A stretch of 64,000 bases of DNA, taken from positions 124,001 to 188,000 of the forward strand of contig JANJTC010000004.1 in NCBI GenBank assembly GCA_024711325.1, read 5' to 3'. Source of the DNA: Bacteriovoracaceae bacterium. GTDB lineage: Bacteria > Bdellovibrionota > Bacteriovoracia > Bacteriovoracales > Bacteriovoracaceae. The notes under the pieces are model-generated. The model was not told the DNA's origin, did not search any database, and saw nothing but the letters and a program-made list of their open reading frames with translations. The position numbers and the translations under genes were made by a program. Positions 1 through 7,771 of this stretch are shown piece after piece. How positions within the stretch are numbered: the first letter of the stretch is position 1; each line of letters begins with the position of its first letter.

Positions 1-727
1 TTGTCCGGGCCAAATAGCAAGAAACCTGGGAAGCATGTCTCTCGAAGGGAGAATGTAAGCAATGAAAGTTCCGAACTTCAGAATCAGAAGGCTGCTCTTC
101 TAGTTTTGAGTAATCAATGGTGCTTTTATTCAGTCTCGGAGGAGTTCCCGTTTTAAATCTCTGAGGCCTTGTCTTTATATCTTTAAAAATATCTACCAAA
201 CCAGCAGAAGGCTCACAATCAACTCGCCCACCATAACTTTGCTCACTGCCTGTATGTAGTTTTCCATTAAGAAAAGTACCCACTGTCATGATTAACTTTT
301 TACACTTAAAGCTATTGGTTCCTGTGACTAAAAATGAGTCTTGATCTTGCTCAATCTTAGAAACTTTCTCTCTGATAACCGTAATATTTGAAATTTTACC
401 AATCAATGCTTCGGCTTCAAGGGAGTAAAGTTCTTTGTCGATTTGAACACGTGAAGACTGAACAGCAAATCCTTTCGAGTCATTTAGAGTTCTAAATTGA
501 ATCCCAGCTTTGTCGGCGAGAATTCCCATGAGTCCACCAAGAGCATCAATCTCTCGCACAACCTGCCCTTTTCCAACTCCACCCACGGATGGATTGCAAG
601 GAGCAGAACCAAGACCAATACCAGGTATAGTTATGATGGCAATATTCAAATCAAACTGAGCTGCTATGTAGGCCGCTTCAATACCAGCATGACCACCGCC
701 CACAACTATGATGTCGTATTCTTTCAT
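1..727 (-). CDS. mnmG: MnmG (GidA), tRNA U34 carboxymethylaminomethyl synthase subunit, 5' part only
   Basis: FAD-dependent partner of MnmE in wobble-uridine (U34) modification of tRNA. The start codon is ATG at 727-725, and the frame stays open to the window edge, giving 242 residues of a protein that is usually about 620. The N-terminus has the Rossmann dinucleotide motif [10 protein letters not shown] near residues 9-18, then [22 protein letters not shown] and AGIQFR, and later KTGTPPR, all typical of MnmG. A GAGGA ribosome site lies just upstream at 733-737. It is downstream of mnmE on the same strand, across a 31-bp gap that holds a parS-like site. Identification is certain; the truncation is only the window edge. 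Confidence 0.96.
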   Translation of the reverse strand, partial: [242 protein letters not shown]

Positions 728-740
728 GTGTTCCTCAAAA

Positions 741-756
741 TGTTCCACGTGGAACA
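741..756. promoter_or_regulatory. parS-like centromere site (ParB binding)
   Basis: TGTTCCACGTGGAACA is a perfect 16-bp palindrome. It differs from the well-known bacterial parS consensus TGTTTCACGTGAAACA only at symmetrical positions. It fills half of the mnmE-mnmG gap, about 3.8 kb from dnaA, where parS sites usually lie. ParB and Spo0J families bind this sequence. parA and parB are not in the window. The site could also influence mnmG transcription. Confidence 0.88.
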
Positions 757-758
757 TT

Positions 759-2132
759 CTATTTTCCAATACAAAAATTTGAAAAAATAGAATTTAAGAT
801 TTGATCAGGTGAAACTATACCTATGAGTTCTGAAATACAATGCCCCATAGCATTTAATTCTTGGGAAAGTATAGCTACGTCGCTCTCATGCTTACTAAGT
901 ATTTGATAATTAGATAATACTTGACTGGCTTGTAATATTAAATGCTTGTGTCGGTCCAATAAAATCGGTTTAGAGGAAATTTCCTGTAAGTACTTTTTAT
1001 TTACATTGTTAATCAATTCTTTCTCCCATTCTGGAGAAAGCGATAAGAGATCAATCGCCCCTATAGAACCAAGTTGGGGATATTTATTAATCAGTTCATC
1101 TTTGGCCGCAGCAAATCCCATTACATCTTTATGGGTAAAAAGAACTAGATCAAAGGGATTATTTAAAAGCTCCGCAAAGCCTTCAACAATTTCAAAAGGA
1201 TTAATCAGCAAAATTGAATAAAAACTATCGCGAAGCTTTTTTTTAGTGCGCTTAATTCCTTCGGCTTCAATTAAATCTTCCGACTCCCGAATCCCAGCAG
1301 TATCAATTAATTTATATTTTACACCTTCAATCAAAATGGTTTCTGTTAAATAATCCCTAGTAGTTCCCGCAACAGATGAAACTATCGCTCTCTCCTCTGA
1401 GAGAAGGAAATTAAACAGAGAACTTTTGCCGGAATTCGGTAAACCTGCCAGTACAATCTCCGGCTGAATCAAATTATGATCCATAGGCTGCACCCGCTTA
1501 ACTAGCGCTTGAAACTTTTTGTCAAAGGCCTCAAGACTTTCTTCAAAGTACTGCTTAGCTGCTTCTTCTCCGATGTCTTCTGCAAAATCTATCGAAAGCT
1601 CTAAAGAGGATTTATGCTTAATGAATAGATCATAAAGCTCCTGATAGGCTTCCTGGAGATTGCCACTTAAAAGCGAAAGCCCTTGGTCCAGAGCATAGCC
1701 GGAATTGGCGTTAAGAAACAAATCCAGACCCTCAACTTGTGAAAGGGTCAGTTTTTTGTTCTTTAGGGCCCGGTAAGTGAATTCTCCCGGTGCCGCCAAC
1801 TGACATCCACCCTCTTTTACAAAAAGCTCGATAATGCGCTCAACATTCAGGGTATTGCCGTGAACCGAAAGCTCCAGGATGTTTTCCCCATTATAGCTTT
1901 TTGGCCCTTCAAAATAGGTAAAACACAGATCATCAATGATCTGCCCCTGTAGGACCAGTTTCGTATAAAAGACCCGGCGTGGTTCTATAGGACCAGTCAG
2001 ATCTTTCTTAAAAAAGGGGGCAAATTGAGAAAGGGATTTAAAACCGGATATCCGAATGACCGCCATCGCTGCATGCGCGTGAGTACAAGTGCTGCAAGCA
2101 ATGATCGGTCCATCCGAATAAAGAAACTTCAT
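759..2132 (-). CDS. mnmE: MnmE (TrmE), tRNA modification GTPase
   Basis: Potassium-dependent GTPase that works with MnmG to modify U34 of certain tRNAs. The 457 residues match the family length. The N-terminal folate-binding domain runs to about residue 120 and is followed by a helical domain split by the G domain. Visible motifs are G1 GLPNSGKS (230-237), G2 TTRD (about 257-260), G3 DTAG (277-280) and the C-terminal CIGK (454-457) with the catalytic Cys. The G4 motif reads THKD (333-336) instead of NKxD, which is unusual but keeps the Asp. The start overlaps the yidC stop by 4 bp (ATGA), so the two are translationally coupled. Confidence 0.97.
   Translation of the reverse strand: MKFLYSDGPIIACSTCTHAHAAMAVIRISGFKSLSQFAPFFKKDLTGPIEPRRVFYTKLVLQGQIIDDLCFTYFEGPKSYNGENILELSVHGNTLNVERIIELFVKEGGCQLAAPGEFTYRALKNKKLTLSQVEGLDLFLNANSGYALDQGLSLLSGNLQEAYQELYDLFIKHKSSLELSIDFAEDIGEEAAKQYFEESLEAFDKKFQALVKRVQPMDHNLIQPEIVLAGLPNSGKSSLFNFLLSEERAIVSSVAGTTRDYLTETILIEGVKYKLIDTAGIRESEDLIEAEGIKRTKKKLRDSFYSILLINPFEIVEGFAELLNNPFDLVLFTHKDVMGFAAAKDELINKYPQLGSIGAIDLLSLSPEWEKELINNVNKKYLQEISSKPILLDRHKHLILQASQVLSNYQILSKHESDVAILSQELNAMGHCISELIGIVSPDQILNSIFSNFCIGK
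1052..1070 (-). repeat. GGTTCTATAGG-type repeat, copy 1
   Basis: On the minus strand this reads GGTTCTATAGGGGCGATTG, identical over 19 nt to copy 4 but in the opposite orientation. It lies inside mnmE and encodes GSIGAID, a different peptide from copy 4, so the DNA rather than the protein is shared. Confidence 0.7.
1980..1996 (+). repeat. GGTTCTATAGG-type repeat, copy 2
   Basis: TGGTTCTATAGGACCAG is a near-palindrome centred on CTATAG (arms TGGTTCTA and TAGGACCA, one mismatched pair). It is identical over 17 nt to copy 3. It lies inside mnmE, antisense to the gene, where the gene strand encodes GPIEP. A degenerate half-copy, CTGTAGGACCAG, occurs at about 1947-1958. Confidence 0.7.
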
Positions 2133-3589
2133 ACAACTACAGGCGTATTCTTAGTCTTAGCGTTGAAAACCATCATTTGTTGAAGAATTCCAAAGATAGT
2201 TGAAACGAAAATATACAACGAAAGACCACTTGGAAGATCCTTCATAATGACACCGAAAATAAGTGGCATAAAAAGCATCATCTTTTTCTGAACAGGATCA
2301 GTGATGGTATTCGGAGTTAACTTTTGTTGTAAGAACATGGCCCCTGTCATCAAGACTGGTAAAACATAGTACGGATCTTTATTAGAAAGATCCTGCAACC
2401 AGAAAATAAATGGAGCATCCACCAGTTCAACTGCTGCATAAAGCACTTTATAAAACGCAAAAAACACTGGCATCTGAAGCAAAAGCGGTAAACATCCACC
2501 AATCGGATTGGCACCTGATTTACGGAAAAGTTCCATGCTCTCTTTTTGCATTCTTTGAGGATCATCCTTAAATTTCTCTCTGATCTTTGTCAGTTCAGGC
2601 TGAACCAACTGAAGCTTTTTCATAGAGACAAATGACTTATATTGAAGAGGGAAAGTGATAAGACGAATCAAAAGTGTCAGAAGGATAATTGAGACACCAT
2701 AGTTTGGAATAAATTTATAAAAGAACTGCAGACCTTTTAAAATCCAAACTGCAAAAAAGCCCCAAATACCAAAGTCCACTGACTGATTAAGATTATGACC
2801 TAAGGCCGTCAGGTCATTATACTCTTTTTTAACGAAAACCAGATTATAAGCAAGCTCATTTTCAGCTTTGGTAGAGTGCATAGAGAAAGTATTATCCGCA
2901 CTAGATTTATAAAGAAGCGGAAGGGCCTTCTCAAAATACAATCCAAAAAGATGATAGTTAAAATCAATCCCGGCCCATTTAATAGCACGGTCACCTGTTT
3001 CTTCATCACCAATTAATTCACGGTTTAATTCGTCAGTATAATAAGCAAAAACTCTTTCCTGACCGTTTTCTAATTTCTTAGCTTCGCTCTTATATATGAA
3101 ACGATATTTAAAAGATTTACTAGAGGTCACTTTAAAATGAATAACCCCCTTTTCATCAACAGAAGTCGCCAGAGCGGCATCATACTGTGCATTCTTAAAA
3201 ACATTAAGCTCAGGATCTTTCTGAAAAGGAATCGTTTTGAAGCCTTCACCAAAATCAAATTCCACTCTCATTGGGACTTTCGAACCAACCGTGTTCTCGA
3301 AATCAAAAGCTGCTTGTGAATTCTCAAAATTTGTAACCGTAAGGTTGTTATCAAAAGTAACTGAAACCCCTGCTCCGCTGACAGTGAAGAGTTCAGCTGC
3401 GACTGGTTCTATAGGACCAGAAGACGCCGATTCCGACACTTTTGATGGAGTAGTTTGCTCGGTTTTTACGACTGGTTCTATAGGGGCGATTGTTTCATTT
3501 TTAGGGGGAGCAAAATAATACTGCCAACCAAAAAGAATTAAACCAGAAAGAACCACTGCTACTAAAGCGTTACGCTGCTCAGAACCCAT
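2129..3589 (-). CDS. yidC: YidC membrane protein insertase
   Basis: Inserts and folds inner-membrane proteins, alone or with SecYEG. The 486 residues fit the Gram-negative form. There is one N-terminal membrane segment (about 8-26), a low-complexity Pro/Glu/Ser/Thr linker (about 30-65), a periplasmic beta domain, and five C-terminal membrane segments beginning near residue 290. The groove segment LLIRLITFPLQYKSF carries the conserved Arg, and KKLQLVQPEL follows as in other YidC proteins. The linker carries APIEP and GPIEP, encoded by two copies of an origin-region DNA repeat. It lies 26 bp downstream of yidD and overlaps mnmE by 4 bp. Confidence 0.97.
   Translation of the reverse strand: MGSEQRNALVAVVLSGLILFGWQYYFAPPKNETIAPIEPVVKTEQTTPSKVSESASSGPIEPVAAELFTVSGAGVSVTFDNNLTVTNFENSQAAFDFENTVGSKVPMRVEFDFGEGFKTIPFQKDPELNVFKNAQYDAALATSVDEKGVIHFKVTSSKSFKYRFIYKSEAKKLENGQERVFAYYTDELNRELIGDEETGDRAIKWAGIDFNYHLFGLYFEKALPLLYKSSADNTFSMHSTKAENELAYNLVFVKKEYNDLTALGHNLNQSVDFGIWGFFAVWILKGLQFFYKFIPNYGVSIILLTLLIRLITFPLQYKSFVSMKKLQLVQPELTKIREKFKDDPQRMQKESMELFRKSGANPIGGCLPLLLQMPVFFAFYKVLYAAVELVDAPFIFWLQDLSNKDPYYVLPVLMTGAMFLQQKLTPNTITDPVQKKMMLFMPLIFGVIMKDLPSGLSLYIFVSTIFGILQQMMVFNAKTKNTPVVV
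3404..3420 (+). repeat. GGTTCTATAGG-type repeat, copy 3
   Basis: TGGTTCTATAGGACCAG, identical over 17 nt to copy 2. It lies antisense in the yidC linker region, where the gene strand encodes GPIEP. Confidence 0.7.
3474..3492 (+). repeat. GGTTCTATAGG-type repeat, copy 4
   Basis: GGTTCTATAGGGGCGATTG, the inverted counterpart of copy 1. The yidC strand encodes IAPIEP here, while copy 1 encodes GSIGAID in mnmE. Confidence 0.7.
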
Positions 3590-3615
3590 TTATACATCTC
3601 CAATACACGAAATAA

Positions 3616-3825
3616 TTAGGGTACGGGGTCGTACCCACCCGGATGATACGGATGACATTTGCAAATACGCCGACATGAATACCACAAAGCTTTTCCGATG
3701 GAAAACTTCTTAAAGCACTCACGGGAATATTGCGAACAACTAGGATAGAAACGACAATTTTGACCCAACAAGGGGGAAAGAAAAATTTGATAGGCCCGAA
3801 TTAGGATATCTGCGAGTTTTTTCAT
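3616..3825 (-). CDS. yidD: YidD membrane protein insertion efficiency factor
   Basis: Small membrane-associated helper of YidC-dependent insertion (DUF37 family). The chosen ATG at 3825 gives 69 residues beginning [15 protein letters not shown]. It overlaps the rnpA stop as ATGA, the usual coupling, so the upstream in-frame ATG at 3837 is less likely. The family signature [11 protein letters not shown] is present, with two further Cys and HPGGYDPVP at the end. It sits between rnpA and yidC, in the classical order. Confidence 0.95.
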   Translation of the reverse strand: MKKLADILIRAYQIFLSPLLGQNCRFYPSCSQYSRECFKKFSIGKALWYSCRRICKCHPYHPGGYDPVP

Positions 3826-4178
3826 TTTGCATGGCAAAGCTGTCGCGCCAGACGAGCAAAGGCTTCCAACAACTGTAATTCCGAATCAGGGGTTTTGATA
3901 ATAACAAAAAGCATATCAAGAGGTTTGGTTTTGAGTTCAGGATGAAGGCGAAAAGCTTCTTTTAAAATTCTTTTATAGCGATTTCTATCGTGAGCTTTAC
4001 CAATTTTGCGAGAGACACTGTAACCGACCCGAGAATGAGTCTCATCTGTACGCGAAGGCTTATAGAAGCACACCAACGGATGAACAAAGCCACGAGAGCT
4101 TTGTTCACGAAGGTATTCAAAATCTTTTTTTTGGGTAAGTTTGAGAGATTTAGGAAAGCCGAAAGTGGCAGATCTCAT
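3822..4178 (-). CDS. rnpA: RnpA, protein subunit of ribonuclease P
   Basis: Binds RNase P RNA to mature tRNA 5' ends. It has 118 residues, the usual size. The RNR signature [16 protein letters not shown] is clear and is preceded by [11 protein letters not shown]. The ATG at 4178 follows the rpmH stop by 8 bp with only a weak GAG ribosome site, so translation probably depends on rpmH. The stop overlaps yidD by 4 bp. Confidence 0.97.
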   Translation of the reverse strand: MRSATFGFPKSLKLTQKKDFEYLREQSSRGFVHPLVCFYKPSRTDETHSRVGYSVSRKIGKAHDRNRYKRILKEAFRLHPELKTKPLDMLFVIIKTPDSELQLLEAFARLARQLCHAK

Positions 4179-4186
4179 CTCAAAAA

Positions 4187-4345
4187 TTACTTAGCGCCTG
4201 TTGAAACAGTTAATTGTTTGCGGCCTTTAGCACGACGACGGCTAATGACTTTCTTACCACCAACAGTTGCCATTCTTGCTAGAAATCCGTGGTCACGGAG
4301 TCTTTTAAGTTTTTTTGGCTGCCAAGTTCTTTTTTGCATACTCAT
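4187..4345 (-). CDS. rpmH: Ribosomal protein bL34
   Basis: Small basic large-subunit ribosomal protein of 52 residues. The protein has the family core [17 protein letters not shown] followed by [26 protein letters not shown] at 4345 has an AAGGA ribosome site 8 nt upstream; a second in-frame ATG two codons later (MQKRTWQ) is possible. It heads the rpmH-rnpA-yidD-yidC-mnmE-mnmG operon, divergent from dnaA. Confidence 0.97.
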   Translation of the reverse strand: MSMQKRTWQPKKLKRLRDHGFLARMATVGGKKVISRRRAKGRKQLTVSTGAK

Positions 4346-4391
4346 ATTAAGGTCCTTCAGAAATTAACTGGGTAAATTTTTCGGAATGTCC

Positions 4392-4420
4392 TTATTACAG
4401 GAATTTTGCAATTGGGTCAA
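4392..4420 (-). promoter_or_regulatory. Probable sigma-70 promoter for the rpmH operon
   Basis: On the minus strand, TTGACC (4420-4415) is followed by 17 nt and TAATAA (4397-4392), a close fit to the -35/-10 pattern. It lies about 47 bp upstream of the rpmH start. Confidence 0.7.
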
Positions 4421-4454
4421 TAATATTTATAAATCAAAGCGTCAGAGTAAGTTC

Positions 4455-4482
4455 TTGTAAGAGGCCTGTCATTGATTATAAT
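4455..4482 (+). promoter_or_regulatory. Probable sigma-70 promoter for dnaA
   Basis: TTGTAA (4455-4460), 16 nt, then a perfect TATAAT (4477-4482), about 60 bp before the dnaA ATG. The -10 is embedded in the 10-bp palindrome GATTATAATC, which could be an operator. Confidence 0.55.
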
Positions 4483-4543
4483 CCCGGGAAGTGTTACCAC
4501 TCTTAAACTTTTTTAAACCTTTCTCAAGTAAATTTGTATAACA

Positions 4544-6145
4544 ATGACTCAAAAGTTTCCTTTTAATCATTTCTTAAAGCTCGATGGTCTCCCAGAGGCT
4601 TCTGTAGCCAAAAAAAATGAAGCTCATCCGGTTATTATCGAACAGGCCGCAAAAGCCATGACTCCTAAAGAATCCAAGGCGTTATCGGAAGAATTTTGCG
4701 CTGACGAACTTAAATCAATAACAGATGCCCTCTTAGAAAATATCAAAAATCTTATTAATCCTAATAAGTTTCATGCCTACTTTGCCAATGCTTTTACTGT
4801 AGCTTCAATCAAGCATGATCATGTTGAAATGATGGTAACTACCAGTTTTATCAAGAAAATGGTGGAAACTCAGTATTTAGACACTATTAAGCAGGCGCTT
4901 TTTGAGATTCTCGGAAAAGACTATGGGGTTGAAATCCAGGTTTTAGGTGCATCTTCTGGCGCAAGTCTGAGCTCTAATTCAGAGAATATTCTCAATTCTT
5001 TAAAAGGCAAAAAACCTGATTCAGTGAAAAATACGACTTTTTTCATCGAAGATCTCGGCCCAACTAAAGATGACCTTTTTAAGGCCATCGATTCTCAGGT
5101 CATTGAGCATCAAACGGCCAGCAATTCGAATCAGATTGACCTGAATAAAACTTTTAATAACTTTATTATTGGACCATCAAATAACATTGCACATGCCCTG
5201 GCCCTGGCCGTAGCTAAAGAGCCTGGTAAAACTTATCCGGCTCTCTATATATATGGTAATTCTGGATTGGGTAAGACTCACTTAATTCACGCCATCGCTA
5301 ACTATCTACAGTCGAATAAACCAAATCTTAGAATCTGCATTACCTCGGCCAACCGATTTATGAATGAAATGGTTGATTCCATTAAGAAGAATCAATCTTT
5401 TGATTTTAAAAAACAATATACCGAAAACACCGATATTTTGATCATTGATGATATTCATGAGTTGAAAAACAAAACGACAACTCAAGAGATGTTCTTTCAC
5501 ATTTTTAATGAACTCATCAGTAAGGGAAAACAGCTCGTTTTTACTTCTGATAAAACTCCTAAAGAAATTGATGGAATTGAAGACCGCATTCGCACTCGCC
5601 TCTCCTCAGCCTTGCCGGTAGAAATTCAACAGCCGGATCTTGAGACGCGTATTGCGATTCTTAAAAAGAAAGCTATCGAAAAAGATGTCTACCTGAGTGA
5701 TGATGTGGTTAACCTGGTCGCTAAGTGTGTTAAGAGCAATATTCGTGAGCTGGAAGGCTGTCTGATTAAGCTAGGTGCTGTAACCTCCATATTAAAAGTG
5801 GATATTGACCTTGAAGTCGCTAAAGAGCATTTGAAACTCAATGAAGAACTTGAAAATCAAAAACATGTAACTATTGAGTCAATTACTAAAACCGTTGCTA
5901 GCTATTACAAAATTCCATTGGGTGATATTCGTGGCAAGGCCAAAACTAAAGAAGTTGCCCTTCCTCGCCAGGTTGCTATGTTTCTAGTGTCTAAAATGAT
6001 CAAGCCGACACTCAAAGATAACGGTCATTACTTTTCAGGTCGTGACCATTCTACAGTTTTACACGCCATTAAAACGATCAGTGACCGAATTAAAACTGAT
6101 GGTCAATTGGCCCAGCAAGTTCTCGACATCGAGAAGCAACTCTAA
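4544..6145 (+). CDS. dnaA: DnaA replication initiator
   Basis: AAA+ ATPase that binds DnaA boxes and opens oriC. It has 533 residues, longer than the roughly 450-470 of most bacteria, because about 50 extra residues precede domain I (about 55-130). Walker A GNSGLGKT starts at 239, Walker B ILIIDDIHE is at about 298-306, sensor I FTSDKTP and sensor II SNIRELEG follow, and the domain IV signature GRDHSTVLHA lies near the C-terminus. The box preceding this signature reads KDNGHYF rather than the usual PEIGRxFG form, so box preference may differ slightly. A later ATG (residue 39) has no ribosome site. It is divergent from rpmH and followed by the oriC-like gap. Confidence 0.97.
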   Translation: MTQKFPFNHFLKLDGLPEASVAKKNEAHPVIIEQAAKAMTPKESKALSEEFCADELKSITDALLENIKNLINPNKFHAYFANAFTVASIKHDHVEMMVTTSFIKKMVETQYLDTIKQALFEILGKDYGVEIQVLGASSGASLSSNSENILNSLKGKKPDSVKNTTFFIEDLGPTKDDLFKAIDSQVIEHQTASNSNQIDLNKTFNNFIIGPSNNIAHALALAVAKEPGKTYPALYIYGNSGLGKTHLIHAIANYLQSNKPNLRICITSANRFMNEMVDSIKKNQSFDFKKQYTENTDILIIDDIHELKNKTTTQEMFFHIFNELISKGKQLVFTSDKTPKEIDGIEDRIRTRLSSALPVEIQQPDLETRIAILKKKAIEKDVYLSDDVVNLVAKCVKSNIRELEGCLIKLGAVTSILKVDIDLEVAKEHLKLNEELENQKHVTIESITKTVASYYKIPLGDIRGKAKTKEVALPRQVAMFLVSKMIKPTLKDNGHYFSGRDHSTVLHAIKTISDRIKTDGQLAQQVLDIEKQL

Positions 6146-6652
6146 TTTATCCACTTATCGACATTGATAATTTGCGGGAAACTTTTTCTCAGGAAAAATT
6201 GCGTCTATATTTGGCCACTCAGATCAACAAATTCACATCATTAACTGTGGATAGATGTTGATCAACGGCCCATCCATTAACAATGTGGAGAAAAATGTGG
6301 ATGAAATGACTAGTCAAGGCCAATTTCCATGGCCAACTGATAGTGTCAAAATAAAGTGTTAAGTTTCTATCAAGGTCAACATGCACAAAAGTGAGTTTAT
6401 CAACGCTTTCACGCTAGATATACGAAGATAATTTTGGCCGACTTCAAGAAGTGCGTTGAAGAATTAAGGATAAATTGCGGATAAGTAGCTAAAATTAATA
6501 GCTCGCCACGAAACAATCCACATTGTCCCAGCTATTACTATATAAGAATATAAATACATATATATAAGGGGAAAAAAGAAATGAAACCTTAAGGGGAGTT
6601 CACTTGAAAATCTCTTCGCTTAAAGTTAAAACCTTCGTCTAAGAGGAATTAT
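6146..6652. other. Probable chromosomal origin of replication (oriC)
   Basis: A 507-bp non-coding gap between dnaA and dnaN. It holds several near-consensus DnaA boxes: 6147-6155 TTATCCACT (+), 6246-6254 CTATCCACA (-), 6284-6292 TTCTCCACA (-), 6296-6304 TCATCCACA (-), 6476-6484 TTATCCGCA (-), and weaker 6397-6405 and 6514-6522 (+). No perfect TTATCCACA is seen here. The right end is a strongly AT-rich tract (6531-6567) suited to unwinding. GATCAACA (6222-6229), the palindrome GTTGATCAAC (6257-6266) and GGTCAACA (about 6374) form a second repeated motif. dnaN has its own ribosome site (AGAGGA) at the end. Confidence 0.82.
6531..6567. other. AT-rich tract, candidate DNA unwinding element
   Basis: A run made almost only of A and T with TATA steps (TACTATATAAG, ATACATATATATAAG), directly right of the outermost DnaA-box-like site at 6514-6522. 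It could also contain dnaN promoter elements. Confidence 0.55.
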
Positions 6653-7765
6653 ATGAAATTAACAATTCAGTCTCAAATATTGAGAGATGCTATAAATAAA
6701 GTTTTATCCGTAGTAGATAAGAAAAATTCCAGGCCTATTCTGACTAATTGTTTAATCAGATCTCAAGGACAGAAATTAGAATTAATTGCAACTGATCTTG
6801 AAGTATCAGCTAAAATTATTTTGAATGCTAAAATTGAAGCTGAAGGTAGTTTTTGTATTAATAGCAAAAACATAGCTGATATTTTACGTGAACTTCCAAA
6901 CGATGACGTTGTCTTAAATGTGGATAACAACAATCTTTTAAATCTCTCTTGTAAAAATATTAATTATTCACTTTTAATTTCAAGTGCTGATGAATTTCCA
7001 CAATTAAGTTTCCAGAATCAAAGTTCTGAATTCCGTTTAAAAACAAAACAAGTCGCACATATCATCAATAAAACATCTCATGCCATTTCTACCGATGAAA
7101 CCAGATTGTACCTTAATGGTATTTATTTGCAGATGTCTGATGCCAAGTTAAGAGCAGTTGCTATTGATGGTCACAGACTGGCATTGTTAGATACTCATGA
7201 ATTTATTGGTGAAAACAAATTTCTTAGTGATGGTGTAATTGTACCTCGTAAAGGGATCTCAGAGCTTAAAAAGATTGCTGATACTTTTCCAGAAGATGAT
7301 GTGGCTATTTCTTTGGATGATTCATTCATGTTTGTTAATGCACGAAATGAGTACTATCTTTCAATTCGCTTGATCGCTCGTGAGTATCCTAAATATCAGA
7401 CGGTCATACCGTCTAAGACCACTAATCGCTTTCACATTGACCGGAATGCCATATTGAATGCTGTAAAACGCATCAAGATTCTTTCCAACGAAAAAACTAA
7501 TGGAGTGAAGCTCAATATTCAAAAAAATGAACTAATCATTTCAACCAATCATCCGGCTTTAGGTCAGGCAAATGAAACCCTGCCTATTACTTACGATGGT
7601 AAGGCGACTGAAATTGGTTTTAACGCTAAATATTTAATTGAAAGTTTATCCGTCCTGAATGAAACCGATGTAACTTTTGAATTCAACAATGAACTTAGCC
7701 CGGTTGTGATTAAAGCTGATGATCTTCCTGAATTTCTTGGGATTATCATGCCGCTTAAGCTGTAA
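6653..7765 (+). CDS. dnaN: DNA polymerase III sliding clamp beta
   Basis: Ring-shaped processivity clamp of the replicative polymerase. The 370 residues match the family and split into three similar domains. Recognisable parts are the N-terminus MKLTIQSQILRDAINKV, the motif AIDGHRLAL in domain 2 and the C-terminal ending GIIMPLKL, equivalent to the usual IMPxRL. The ATG has a strong GAGGA ribosome site. It contains a perfect DnaA box (6919-6927, TGTGGATAA). recF follows immediately. Confidence 0.97.
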   Translation: MKLTIQSQILRDAINKVLSVVDKKNSRPILTNCLIRSQGQKLELIATDLEVSAKIILNAKIEAEGSFCINSKNIADILRELPNDDVVLNVDNNNLLNLSCKNINYSLLISSADEFPQLSFQNQSSEFRLKTKQVAHIINKTSHAISTDETRLYLNGIYLQMSDAKLRAVAIDGHRLALLDTHEFIGENKFLSDGVIVPRKGISELKKIADTFPEDDVAISLDDSFMFVNARNEYYLSIRLIAREYPKYQTVIPSKTTNRFHIDRNAILNAVKRIKILSNEKTNGVKLNIQKNELIISTNHPALGQANETLPITYDGKATEIGFNAKYLIESLSVLNETDVTFEFNNELSPVVIKADDLPEFLGIIMPLKL

Positions 7766-7771
7766 TTGTGG

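Noticed and set aside
446..461. Possible second parS around a CACGTG in mnmG
   Set aside because: The left arm does not match the right arm; only the central 8 bp fit.
3990..4367. 125-codon plus-strand frame
   Set aside because: Antisense to rnpA and rpmH, which are certain.
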